Source: Mesorhizobium tianshanense (GTDB lineage: Bacteria; Pseudomonadota; Alphaproteobacteria; Rhizobiales; Rhizobiaceae). Taken from it: 56,954 nt of DNA. Positions 41,614 to 50,148 of this stretch are shown one piece after another. The first letter of the stretch is position 1; every line of letters starts with the position of its first letter. A model generated the notes under the pieces. That model did not search any database and was not told the origin of the DNA. It worked only from the letters and a program-made list of their open reading frames with translations. Position numbers and translations under genes: made by a program. The stretch is taken from positions 1-56,954 of the forward strand of contig NZ_VLKT01000049.1 of the NCBI RefSeq assembly GCF_007830515.1, written 5' to 3'.

Positions 41614-42633
41614 ATGCCAAGCGTAAGCGATACTGTGTTGCGGTTTCCGATCCTGATCGGCGACATTGGCGGCACCAATGCGCGCTTCTCGGTCGTGCTC
41701 GACGCGAACTCGGAACCAACCGAGCCCCAGATCGTCCAGACAGCCAATTTCAACACCATCGACGAGGCGATCCAGGCGGCGGTGCTCGACCGCTCATCGG
41801 TCCGGCCCAACTCTGCCGTGCTGGCGGTGGCCGGCCCGGTCGACAGCGACGAGATCCCGCTCACCAATTGCCCTTGGATCGTCAAGCCAAGAAAGATGTT
41901 TGCCAGCCTCGGCCTCGGCGATGTCGTGGTGCTCAATGATTTCGAGGCCCAGGCGCTGGCCGTCGTGGCGCTCGGCGAAGAGCATATGGAAAAGATCGGC
42001 GGCGATGCGCCGGAGCCCAATGCGGGACGGGTGGTGCTCGGTCCCGGAACCGGGCTTGGCGTCGCCGGCCTGGTCTACGCGCTGAACCACTGGATACCGG
42101 TACCCGGCGAGGGTGGCCACATGGACATCGGGCCGCGTACGCCGCGCGACTTCGAGGTGTTTCCGCATATCGAGACGATCGAGGGCCGCATTTCCGGCGA
42201 ACAGATCCTGTCCGGACGCGGCCTTGTCAATGCCTACCGTGCGGTTGCCAAGGCGGACGGCAAGCCGGCGCCTTTCACCAAGCCGGCCGAGATCACCGCC
42301 GCGGCACTGGCGAAGTCAGATCCGGTGGCCGAGGAAGCGCTGTCGATGTTCGTCACCTGCCTCGGGCGCACCGCCGGCGACCTTGCATTGGTGTTCATGA
42401 GCCGCGGTGGCGTCTTCCTGACCGGCGGCATCGCCCAGAAAATCCTGCCGGCGCTGAAAGCGGGCAATTTCCGCGCCGCGTTCGAGGACAAGGCGCCGCA
42501 CAGCGAGCTGATGCGCACCATGCCCGTCTATGTGATCACCCATCCGCTGGCGGCGCTGTCCGGCCTTGCGGCCTATGCCAGAAACCCTTCGCTGTTCGGC
42601 GTCCAGACGGCGGGGCGGCGCTGGCGGGCCTGA
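41614..42633 (+). CDS. glk: Glucokinase
   Basis: 339 residues from ATG 41614. LIGDIGGTNARFSVV is the ATP-binding phosphate 1 motif, VLGPGTGLGVAGLVY the second and TNCPWIVKPRK plus EGGHMDIG the glucose-binding region. Phosphorylates glucose to glucose 6-phosphate. An open frame extends 34 codons upstream with weak support and is not used. The 205 bp between mepA and this start contain no recognisable signals. Confidence 0.93.
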   Translation: MPSVSDTVLRFPILIGDIGGTNARFSVVLDANSEPTEPQIVQTANFNTIDEAIQAAVLDRSSVRPNSAVLAVAGPVDSDEIPLTNCPWIVKPRKMFASLGLGDVVVLNDFEAQALAVVALGEEHMEKIGGDAPEPNAGRVVLGPGTGLGVAGLVYALNHWIPVPGEGGHMDIGPRTPRDFEVFPHIETIEGRISGEQILSGRGLVNAYRAVAKADGKPAPFTKPAEITAAALAKSDPVAEEALSMFVTCLGRTAGDLALVFMSRGGVFLTGGIAQKILPALKAGNFRAAFEDKAPHSELMRTMPVYVITHPLAALSGLAAYARNPSLFGVQTAGRRWRA

Positions 42634-42746
42634 TCCCATGAAGTTTTGCCGGCCTCGGCCATAGGCAAACCGCCACCGGAGCGCTAAGAGGATTGCCGAG
42701 TTAGCCCGGCCGCGAGGCCGAACCGACATCACGGAACGATCCCGAC

Positions 42747-44600
42747 TTGAACCAGTCGCCCAACCAGCAAGCGAAAGCCCGGCCCGGCGAGATCGTGGCG
42801 GTGATCCGCCGCATCCTCGCCGAGAACGGCCGCGAATACCGCTGGTATTATGTTCTGGCGGTTCTGTGCCTGGTGACGGTCGCGGCCACGACCGCCTTCA
42901 CCGCCTGGATCATGAAGGATGTCGTCGACCAGATCTTCTACGAGCAGCGCGGCGATCTCATTGCGCTGATCTGTGTATCGATCCTGGGCGCCTTCATGCT
43001 GCGCGGGCTGGCCAGCTACGGTCAGGCGGTGACGCTGGCCAGGATCGGCAACAATCTGGTGGCGCGTTACCAGCGCCGCATCTTCGCTCATCTGATGAAG
43101 CTCGGTGTCGGTTTCTTCAACGACACGCGCTCGGGGCGGCTGGCTGCTCAGATCAACGAGAACGTCAACGGCATCCGCGACCTGCTCTCGATGACGCTGA
43201 CATCCGTGGCACGCGACGCCGTATCGCTGCTCGCGCTGATCGGCGTCATGGTCTGGCAAGATCCGGTGCTTTCCTTGATGTCGCTGCTGATCGGGCCGCC
43301 GCTGATCTACACGGTCGTCTATCTGAGCCGCAGAATAAGGCGCGCCACACGCGAAGCGGTGCAGATCAACTCGCGGCTGATCGGCGCCATGCAGGAAGCC
43401 ACCCAAGGCATCGCCATCGTCAAGGCTTTTACGCTTGAGGACGAGCTGTCGCGCCGCATCAGCGATCTTGTCGTCAGCGCCGAGCGGCGGGCAAACCGCA
43501 TCGCCCGCGTGTCGGAACGTTTGACGCCGATCTCCGAAATTCTGGCCGGCTTCGCCGTCGCCGGCGTCATCGCCTATTCCGGCTACCGGGCAACCGTCGG
43601 CGGCCAGCCGCCTGGCGCCGTCTTTGCGTTTATCACCGCGCTACTGCTCGCCTACGATCCGGCCCGCCGGCTGGCGCGCATGCAGGTCGGCATGGAACGC
43701 GCGCTGGTCAACGCACGCATGATCTACGAACTGCTCGACCTCGAGCCGCAGCAAGGCGACGCGCCCGGAGCGGCCGAAGCGAAGATCACCAGGGGCGAGG
43801 TGCGCTTCAACAATGTGTCGTTCGGCTATGTCGCCGACGCGCCGGTCCTGCAGGATCTTAGCTTCGTTGCCGCCGCCGGCAAGATGACGGCCATCGTCGG
43901 CGCCTCCGGCGCCGGAAAGTCGACGCTAGTGGCGCTGCTGCAGCGTTTCCACGATGTCGAGGCGGGCAGCATCGAGGTCGACGGTCAGGACATTTCGAAC
44001 GTCACCAAGCGGTCGCTGCGTAGCTCCATCGCCTATGTCTCGCAGCAGCCCTATCTGTTCGAAGGCACCATTCGCGACAACATCCGCTACGGGCGGCTGA
44101 GCGCCAGCGACACCGAGATCGAACTGGCCGCGCAACAGGCCGAGGCCGACAGTTTCATCCGCCAGCAGCCGCAAGGCTATGACACCCCTGTTGGTGAAGG
44201 CGGCGTAACGCTGTCGGGTGGCCAGCGCCAGCGCGTGTCGATCGCCCGCGCCATCGTTCGGCAGGCGCCGATCTTGCTGCTCGACGAGGCGACCTCGGCG
44301 CTCGACAACGAGGCGGAAGCGCGTGTCCAGCAAACACTGACCCATGTGATGGAAGGGCGCACGACCATCGTCATCGCGCACCGGCTGTCGACCGTGGTCA
44401 ACGCCGACCACATCGTCGTGCTGGAACAGGGCCGGCTGGTCGAACAAGGCACGCATGCCTCGCTGATGGCCGACCCGCATAGCGTCTATGCCCGTTTCCA
44501 TCGGGTGCAGGGCAACAAGGGGCTGGGACTTGTCGCCGACGGCAAGCCAATCCAAACTCCGGTGCGGCGCGCAAAAAAGGCGATCGGGAGAACTTTATGA
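42747..44600 (+). CDS. ABC transporter, ATPase-permease fusion (MsbA-like exporter)
   Basis: 617 residues. Six helices in the first about 330 residues (VLAVLCLVTVAATTAFTAWIM onward), then Walker A GASGAGKST, signature LSGGQRQR and Walker B ILLLDEATSALD. Homodimeric type I exporter resembling MsbA, exporting lipid A-core or other amphiphiles. TTG start at 42747, the only credible one; no clear ribosome site beyond CGGA. Stop overlaps the dapB ATG. Confidence 0.92.
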   Translation: MNQSPNQQAKARPGEIVAVIRRILAENGREYRWYYVLAVLCLVTVAATTAFTAWIMKDVVDQIFYEQRGDLIALICVSILGAFMLRGLASYGQAVTLARIGNNLVARYQRRIFAHLMKLGVGFFNDTRSGRLAAQINENVNGIRDLLSMTLTSVARDAVSLLALIGVMVWQDPVLSLMSLLIGPPLIYTVVYLSRRIRRATREAVQINSRLIGAMQEATQGIAIVKAFTLEDELSRRISDLVVSAERRANRIARVSERLTPISEILAGFAVAGVIAYSGYRATVGGQPPGAVFAFITALLLAYDPARRLARMQVGMERALVNARMIYELLDLEPQQGDAPGAAEAKITRGEVRFNNVSFGYVADAPVLQDLSFVAAAGKMTAIVGASGAGKSTLVALLQRFHDVEAGSIEVDGQDISNVTKRSLRSSIAYVSQQPYLFEGTIRDNIRYGRLSASDTEIELAAQQAEADSFIRQQPQGYDTPVGEGGVTLSGGQRQRVSIARAIVRQAPILLLDEATSALDNEAEARVQQTLTHVMEGRTTIVIAHRLSTVVNADHIVVLEQGRLVEQGTHASLMADPHSVYARFHRVQGNKGLGLVADGKPIQTPVRRAKKAIGRTL

Positions 44601-45439
44601 ACGGTACGGCCACAAACGACCCCCCCGTCAATGAAATGGGCCTGGTGGTGGTGGGTGCGGCAGGCCGCATGGGCCAGGCGCTGATCCGCGCCGTCCACAC
44701 GATACCGGGCGCACGCGTCGCCGGCGCCGTCGAGCGCGCCGGTTCGCCCCATCTCGGCAAGGACGCCGGCGAGCTTGCCGGCATCGGCAATATCGACGTG
44801 GCGATCGGCGACGACCCGCTGCCGGCGTTCGCCAAGGCCGACGGCGTGCTCGATTTCACGAGCCCGGCGGCAAGTGTCGAATTCGCCGGCTATGCCGCGC
44901 AGGCGCGTATCGCCCATGTCATCGGCACCACTGGCTGCTCGACGGACGACAATGCCAAGATCCAGGCTGCGGCGCGCCACGCGACGATCGTCAAATCGGG
45001 CAATATGAGCCTCGGCGTCAATCTGCTGGCGGTTCTGGTGGAGCAGGCGGCGCGCGCGCTCGACGCCGACGATTTCGACATCGAGATCCTGGAAATGCAT
45101 CACCGGCACAAGGTCGACGCACCCTCGGGTACGGCGCTGCTGCTCGGCGAAGCCGCGGCCGTCGGACGCGGCATCGATCTTGACGGGAACAGCGTTCGGG
45201 TGCGCGACGGCCACACCGGCGTGCGAAGAACCGGCTCGATCGGTTTCGCCACGCTGCGCGGCGGCTCGGTGGTCGGCGACCACTCCGTGGTGCTTGCCGG
45301 CATCGGCGAGCGCATCACGCTCGCCCACCATGCCGAGGACCGGGCGATCTTCGCCCGCGGCGCGGTCAAGGCCGCACTTTGGGCGCGCGGCAGGAAGCCG
45401 GGGCTGTATTCGATGCGGGACGTGCTCGGATTGAACTGA
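44597..45439 (+). CDS. dapB: 4-hydroxy-tetrahydrodipicolinate reductase
   Basis: 280 residues. VVVGAAGRMGQALIRAV is the NAD(P) loop, LDFTSPAASVEFA and EMHHRHKVDAPSGTALLLGE the substrate-binding and catalytic region (His-His, Lys). Second reductase of lysine/meso-diaminopimelate synthesis. ATG overlaps the ABC stop by four bases; gpmA follows after 32 bp. Confidence 0.96.
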   Translation: MNGTATNDPPVNEMGLVVVGAAGRMGQALIRAVHTIPGARVAGAVERAGSPHLGKDAGELAGIGNIDVAIGDDPLPAFAKADGVLDFTSPAASVEFAGYAAQARIAHVIGTTGCSTDDNAKIQAAARHATIVKSGNMSLGVNLLAVLVEQAARALDADDFDIEILEMHHRHKVDAPSGTALLLGEAAAVGRGIDLDGNSVRVRDGHTGVRRTGSIGFATLRGGSVVGDHSVVLAGIGERITLAHHAEDRAIFARGAVKAALWARGRKPGLYSMRDVLGLN

Positions 45440-45471
45440 GGCGATCCTATCCACAAGCTGAAGGAGCAAAA

Positions 45472-46092
45472 ATGTCGGGAACTCTCGTGCTCGTGCGCCA
45501 TGGCCAGAGCGAATGGAACCTGAAGAACCTTTTCACCGGCTGGCGCGATGTCGACCTGACCGAGCTAGGCCACGCCGAGGCCAAGGAGGCGGGCGCGAAG
45601 CTGAAGGCGCGCGGCATGAAATTCGACATCGCCTTCACTTCGTCGCTGATCAGGGCGCAAAAGACCTGCCAGCACATTCTCGACGCAGTCGGCCAGAGCG
45701 ATCTCGAGACCATTCGCGACCAGGCGCTGAACGAGCGTGACTATGGCGATCTCTCCGGTCTTAACAAGGATGACGCGCGCAAGAAATGGGGCGAGGAGCA
45801 GGTGCATATCTGGCGCCGGTCCTACGACGTGCCTCCGCCCGGCGGCGAAAGTCTGAAAGACACCGGCGCGCGCGTCTGGCCCTACTACATGCACGACATG
45901 CAGCCGCATGTGCTGCGCGGCGGCACCGTGCTGGTGGCGGCGCACGGCAACTCGTTGCGCGCACTGATCATGGCGCTGGACGGCAAGTCGGGCGAGGAGA
46001 TCGTCAGACTGGAGCTCGGCACCGGCGTGCCGGTCATCTACAAGCTCAACGCCGATTCGACCGTGGCATCCAAGGAAGTGCTGGAGGGCTGA
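45472..46092 (+). CDS. gpmA: 2,3-bisphosphoglycerate-dependent phosphoglycerate mutase
   Basis: 206 residues, the shorter alphaproteobacterial form. LVLVRHGQSEWN with the phosphohistidine (His10), TSSLIRAQKTCQHIL, LNERDYGDLSGLNK and LVAAHGNSLRALIM (second His). Interconverts 3- and 2-phosphoglycerate. AAGGAG before the ATG. Followed by a long palindromic repeat and tRNA-Leu. Confidence 0.95.
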   Translation: MSGTLVLVRHGQSEWNLKNLFTGWRDVDLTELGHAEAKEAGAKLKARGMKFDIAFTSSLIRAQKTCQHILDAVGQSDLETIRDQALNERDYGDLSGLNKDDARKKWGEEQVHIWRRSYDVPPPGGESLKDTGARVWPYYMHDMQPHVLRGGTVLVAAHGNSLRALIMALDGKSGEEIVRLELGTGVPVIYKLNADSTVASKEVLEG

Positions 46093-46119
46093 GCCGGCGA
46101 GCGGGATGTGTTTCTGATT

Positions 46120-46210
46120 GAGCATGATCTTTTCCGAACCGCAGGTCAGCGAAAGCAAAATCCGGTTCCCACTTTTCGCTGACGAGGACCTTCGGTTCGG
46201 GATCATGCTC
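46120..46210. repeat. 91-bp nested palindromic repeat after gpmA
   Basis: Outer arms GAGCATGATC (46120-46129) and GATCATGCTC (46201-46210), then CCGAACCG/CGGTTCGG and TCAGCGAAA/TTTCGCTGA inside. Followed by TCAAAAAAAG. Same family as the repeat at 2922. It probably ends the gpmA transcript. Confidence 0.8.
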
Positions 46211-46263
46211 TCAAAAAAAGCGCGTTGACACTCACCCTTTGCCCGCCTAAAGAGCCCGCACCA

Positions 46264-46348
46264 GCCCAGATGGCGGAATTGGTAGACGCGCACGGTTCAG
46301 GTCCGTGTTCCGCAAGGAGTGGAGGTTCGAGTCCTCTTCTGGGCACCA
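46264..46348 (+). tRNA. tRNA-Leu (CAG anticodon)
   Basis: 85-nt cloverleaf: acceptor GCCCAGA pairing with TCTGGGC, D-arm GCGGAATTGGTAGACGC, anticodon stem CACGG/CCGTG around loop TTCAGGT with CAG at 46298-46300, long variable arm (TTCCGCAAGGAGT) typical of class II leucine tRNA, T-arm GGAGGTTCGAGTCCTC and encoded CCA at 46346-46348. Confidence 0.96.
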
Positions 46349-46367
46349 AATCCCTTTGTAAGTTCTT

Positions 46368-46400
46368 GATTTCCCGGAAACCTAAGGTTTCCGGGAAATC
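46368..46400 (+). terminator. Perfect 15-bp hairpin after tRNA-Leu
   Basis: Arms GATTTCCCGGAAACC and GGTTTCCGGGAAATC with loop TAA, 20 bp after the tRNA. No T-run follows, so it may stop or process the transcript rather than act alone. The next 310 bp (46401-46710) contain no recognisable gene; an open frame upstream of the binding protein has no similarity I can name. Confidence 0.55.
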
Positions 46401-46710
46401 GGCTGTACATGGCCTTGCGAATGACCTCCCTACAAAGGCGTTCTAATGCGGCCCCCCACAGTTCGTAGGGCGTGTGCCCGCGGACATTTTGAGAGTTGGG
46501 CGCGGCGACCGCGTTGTGAGCATCTTCCCAGACGGAGTGTCATCGGGTAGCGTGCAGGGGCGGCACGTGACGGCGCTTTCTTTGGCCGATGCACTGCCGC
46601 ACCTTCAGCAGTTGCCGTCAGAAGATGGCGCTGGTGTCACAACCCGGTGCTTGCCGCGACAAGTTGTTCCCGTCCCGGTTCATTTCAGCACCGAAGCGAG
46701 GGGGAAGAAA

Positions 46711-47682
46711 ATGCACAACCGATTTCAGCAGTGTCTGCGGAAAATGTCGCTGGCGGCATTGACGATGCTGGCGGTAAGCATCCCGGTCCACGCGGCTGAT
46801 CTCGTCATTGCAATGCCGAACTGGCCGTCGGGCCAGGCCACGGCAAACATTCTCAAGGTCAGCCTGAAGGAACAGTTCGGGCTCGATGCCGATGTGCGCG
46901 AGATGGGGACGCTTATTGCCTTTGCCGGCCTCGATTCGGGCGAGGTGGATATTCATCCCGAAATCTGGCTGCCCAACCTGGACAATCTGGTGAAGAAGTA
47001 TGTCGACGGTGCCGGCACGGTAGCCATCAGTCCCATCGGTGTGCCGGCATGGCAAGGCATATGCGCTACCCGCGAAACTGCCGACAAATTTGGGATTCGT
47101 GACATTTCGGACCTCACCGACCCGCGCAAAACTGCCGCGTTGGACACTGACCGGGACGGGCGTGGGGAACTTTGGATTGGTGCTGAGGGTTGGTCCTCAA
47201 CAGCTGTCGAGCGTGTCCGCGCCAACAGCTATGGCTATGCCAAGTCAATGACATTGCTGGAGACGCCGGAGGATGTCGGAATGGCGGCTGTCGATGCCGC
47301 GGTCGCCACGGATCATCCGATGGTGTTTGCCTGCTACGCACCGCATCACGTGTTTGAACTGCACGACATTGTTCGGCTTACCGAGCCGCCTTTTGACCCG
47401 GCAAAATGGAAGATCGTGCTGCCTTCCGAGGACCCGCTCTGGGTCTCGAAGTCCAGCGCGCCAGTGTCATGGGATACCGCACATTTCCATGTCGCCTACG
47501 CCACCTCACTGCGCAAAAAATATCCGAAGGTGGTCGAATTCCTGGAACAGGTCGACCTCAAGCCTGAGGACGCCACGAAGATGAGTTATGCGCTCCAGGT
47601 GGAGCGTCAGGATCCTTACGAGTATGCCAAACAATGGGTCGCCGCGCAGGGCGCTCGGGTGCACGGGTGGGCAAATCCATGA
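46711..47682 (+). CDS. Glycine betaine/proline-type ABC substrate-binding protein (OpuAC)
   Basis: 323 residues from ATG 46711 (GAGGGGGAAG upstream). Signal peptide MHNRFQQCLRKMSLAALTML then AVSIPVHA, cleavage about 28. LVIAMPNWPSGQATANILKV and SGEVDIHPEIWLPN resemble the choline/betaine-binding aromatic pocket of ProX/OpuAC. Periplasmic. No ABC ATPase or permease is adjacent, so it is an orphan or works with a distant pump. The stop overlaps the L,D-transpeptidase ATG by four bases, an unusual partner. Confidence 0.85.
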   Translation: MHNRFQQCLRKMSLAALTMLAVSIPVHAADLVIAMPNWPSGQATANILKVSLKEQFGLDADVREMGTLIAFAGLDSGEVDIHPEIWLPNLDNLVKKYVDGAGTVAISPIGVPAWQGICATRETADKFGIRDISDLTDPRKTAALDTDRDGRGELWIGAEGWSSTAVERVRANSYGYAKSMTLLETPEDVGMAAVDAAVATDHPMVFACYAPHHVFELHDIVRLTEPPFDPAKWKIVLPSEDPLWVSKSSAPVSWDTAHFHVAYATSLRKKYPKVVEFLEQVDLKPEDATKMSYALQVERQDPYEYAKQWVAAQGARVHGWANP

Positions 47683-48371
47683 CCGGAAAGCTGATGATCG
47701 CGGGACGCACCACTCTCCAGCGGCGCTCCCTTACGGCAATTGTCGCGGTAGCGCTCGGTCTTGTCGCGGTGGCGGCGCTGGCTGCGGGAACACAGGTTTT
47801 CGATCCGAAAACCCGCAAATGGGTGGACTACGACCGTACCAAGGCGCGCAAATACTATGCCGCGCATAATGAAGTGCCCGAAGCATTTCGCCCGCAGATG
47901 GTCAAGTTCCGCACTGCGGAAGTGCCCGGTACGATCATCATCGATGGCAACCAGCATTTTCTCTACCTTGTGCAGCCGGGTCAGCAGGCCATGCGCTACG
48001 GTATCGGCGTGGGTCGGGAAGGGTTTGGATGGGCCGGCATCGTGCGCGTCGGCCGCATGGCGGAATGGCCGACCTGGACGCCTCCGGCCGAAATGGTCGC
48101 TCGTGATCCGAACGCGGTCAAACATGCGGGAGGCATGCCGGGAGGGCCTGACAATCCGCTCGGCGCCAGGGCGCTCTATCTGTATGAGCGCGACCAAGAC
48201 ACGATCTACCGGATACACGGCACGCCGGAGCCCTGGACGATCGGGCTCGACGTGTCATCAGGGTGTATCCGGATGAGGAACGACGACATCACCGATCTCG
48301 CATCCCGCGTCAAGGTTGGGGCCAAGGTCATCGTTCTCATGCAGGGGGCGGCACTTTACAAGGGTGTGTGA
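47679..48371 (+). CDS. L,D-transpeptidase (YkuD fold), membrane-anchored or exported
   Basis: 230 residues. N-terminal hydrophobic segment (about 18-37), then a linker and YkuD domain with GTIIIDGNQHFLYLVQPG, RIHGTPEPWTIG (His180) and SSGCIRM with catalytic Cys196. Forms 3-3 peptidoglycan cross-links or attaches outer-membrane proteins. Coupled by overlap to the upstream binding protein gene and followed 26 bp later by a small lipoprotein. Confidence 0.9.
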   Translation: MTGKLMIAGRTTLQRRSLTAIVAVALGLVAVAALAAGTQVFDPKTRKWVDYDRTKARKYYAAHNEVPEAFRPQMVKFRTAEVPGTIIIDGNQHFLYLVQPGQQAMRYGIGVGREGFGWAGIVRVGRMAEWPTWTPPAEMVARDPNAVKHAGGMPGGPDNPLGARALYLYERDQDTIYRIHGTPEPWTIGLDVSSGCIRMRNDDITDLASRVKVGAKVIVLMQGAALYKGV

Positions 48372-48397
48372 GAGCTGCATTCGGAGAGGGACAAGCA

Positions 48398-48727
48398 ATG
48401 TCGGCAAAACGTGCAGTGAGAACTTCGATCCGGGCAACAGCAATTGGATTCTTGGTGGGGGTCCTGAGCGCTTGCGTCAGCGCGCCGCCGCCTCCTCCTC
48501 AGGACCAGATGTCCAGGACCCAGGTCGAGACGGCCCCGGCGGACCTTCAGCTTCTTTGCGCCGACGCGGCCGCCAAGGCGAGCGGCGCCGACAGCACAAA
48601 GATCCTACCGGTTTCATCGAGCAAGCTCGATCCCAAAACCTATCAGGTCGAGCTCGATGCCGGTGGCAAGAAGACAAGCTGCCTTGTGGATACCGAAGGC
48701 AATGTCAGATCCGTTGAGCCCGTCTGA
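48398..48727 (+). CDS. Small lipoprotein, unknown function
   Basis: 109 residues from ATG 48398 (GGAGAGGG upstream). Signal sequence with lipobox LSAC (Cys about 26), followed by a Pro-rich stretch and a short beta-rich domain (YQVELDAGGKKTSCLVDTEGNV). Probably outer-membrane anchored. No family recognised. Third gene after the binding protein and transpeptidase; a T-rich terminator lies 180 bp downstream. Confidence 0.75.
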   Translation: MSAKRAVRTSIRATAIGFLVGVLSACVSAPPPPPQDQMSRTQVETAPADLQLLCADAAAKASGADSTKILPVSSSKLDPKTYQVELDAGGKKTSCLVDTEGNVRSVEPV

Positions 48728-48907
48728 TCCACTCTGGTCGAGGAATCTTGCGACGATCTGACGATTGCCGCGAATCTGGCTTCGGACGTGACGATGTTGG
48801 TCGCGCGCAGCCATGATGAAAGGTTCAGAAACCCCAAGAAAAGCCCCGGCCGACCGCACCTTGCCTCAACCCAGTCTTCTGGGCATGGTTCAACAGCCTC
48901 AAGGAAG

Positions 48908-48929
48908 GCCCGGATCGCCGGGCTTTTTT
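48908..48929 (+). terminator. Rho-independent terminator
   Basis: GCCCGG-ATCG-CCGGGC stem followed by TTTTTT (48924-48929). It lies between the convergent lipoprotein row and the HlyD-ABC genes. The 180 bp before it (48728-48907) have no gene and could carry the 3' UTR or a small RNA. Confidence 0.8.
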
Positions 48930-48930
48930 G

Positions 48931-50145
48931 TTATCGTACATCGCGCTGGGCTACGGTCACGCCGTCCGTGACCCTGTCACTCGGGTGCAGCACCACGCGA
49001 TCGCCTGTGGCAAGGCCTGACAGAACCTCCGCCGTCCGGTTGTTCCGCTGACCGACCTTTACGATCGTTGTGACCGCACGCCCATCCTTGACCGCGAAGA
49101 CAGCCCAGTCCTCCCCCTTTCGAAACAGGGCCGCCACCGGCATCGTCAGCACGTCTTCCGCATTCCAGATCGTGACATGCACGATCGCACGATAATCGTG
49201 ACCGAGCGACGGCCATGCTTCGGGAGGATTGACGAAATCGATGATCGTGCGGACCCTTTGTTCCTCGATACCGAGTGCGGAGACCTTGACGAACCCCGCC
49301 GGGTCCACCCGTGTCACTTGGCCACGGATGGGTGATCCGCCCCAGCCGTCGATCCGGACAGGTGCGCCGGGCTTGATCCGGACAGCGTCGGTCGACAGAA
49401 GGTCGGCGACGATCTCGAGGTCGCGCGGGTCGCCGATCTCGATCAACGGGGCACCTGCTTGCACCACTCCTTCGCTCTCCTGAATGATCTTCAGGATGCT
49501 GCCGTTCATTGGGGCGCGTAGCTGGATGCAGCAGGCGGGATTCGATTGCGGGATGGCGCCCGACGGTTCGCTGAGTCGGGCCGCAACGCTTGAGCGCTCG
49601 TTGCGCCGTACCTCGACCTGCGCCTTGGCGCTTGCCAACGCAGCTTCATTGGTTTCGACGTCGAATCTCGCCTTGTCCAAAACTTTGACCGAGATCGCCT
49701 CGGTGCGGGCGAGGGCCTCCGCCCGCTGAAGCTCCGTGCGCGAAAATTTGAGCGCCGCCTCGATCCGGCGAACTTCGGCTTCCGAAAGCGTCATTGCCGC
49801 TTCGGTTGCCGCCAGCGCCGCCTGCAGCTCTTCGTGCGTGCGGGCATCGTGGAAGCTCGGTACGGTCGGCTGCATCACCGCCACCGTCTCGTCCACGGTA
49901 ACCTGATCCCCGACATGGCGAGGCGGGGAAATTCGCAGGACTTTTCCAGCGATCGGCGCGAACACCGTATAAACGTGGCGGACGCGCGTCTTGGCCTCGT
50001 CGTCGATCGTGACCTCCATGGGACCTTCCGTCACCGTCGCCAGATCCACGGCGATCGGCCGTGGCCATGCGAACCAGGCCGCAGCGGCCGCCAAAACACC
50101 CAAGGCCATAGCCCCCACGGTTCGCTTCATCCATATCGTGCGCAT
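48931..50145 (-). CDS. MacA/HlyD-type efflux adaptor
   Basis: 404 residues. N-terminal membrane anchor (about 8-26), split lipoyl domain (VYTVFAPIAGKVLRISPP and IQLRAPMNGSILKIIQESEG), coiled-coil hairpin of Ala/Glu/Arg-rich helices and C-terminal barrel (VTRVDPAGFVKVSALGIEEQRV). Couples the ABC pump to the outer envelope. Three bp downstream of the FtsX-type permease gene. Confidence 0.87.
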   Translation of the reverse strand: MRTIWMKRTVGAMALGVLAAAAAWFAWPRPIAVDLATVTEGPMEVTIDDEAKTRVRHVYTVFAPIAGKVLRISPPRHVGDQVTVDETVAVMQPTVPSFHDARTHEELQAALAATEAAMTLSEAEVRRIEAALKFSRTELQRAEALARTEAISVKVLDKARFDVETNEAALASAKAQVEVRRNERSSVAARLSEPSGAIPQSNPACCIQLRAPMNGSILKIIQESEGVVQAGAPLIEIGDPRDLEIVADLLSTDAVRIKPGAPVRIDGWGGSPIRGQVTRVDPAGFVKVSALGIEEQRVRTIIDFVNPPEAWPSLGHDYRAIVHVTIWNAEDVLTMPVAALFRKGEDWAVFAVKDGRAVTTIVKVGQRNNRTAEVLSGLATGDRVVLHPSDRVTDGVTVAQRDVR

Positions 50146-50148
50146 GGT

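Noticed and set aside
23757..46210. Scattered palindromes as a CRISPR array
   Set aside because: They are unlike in sequence, isolated and not evenly spaced; no cas genes are present.
46474..46710. 79-codon N-terminal extension of the betaine-type receptor
   Set aside because: The signal peptide and ribosome site start at 46711; the extension shows no recognisable domain.
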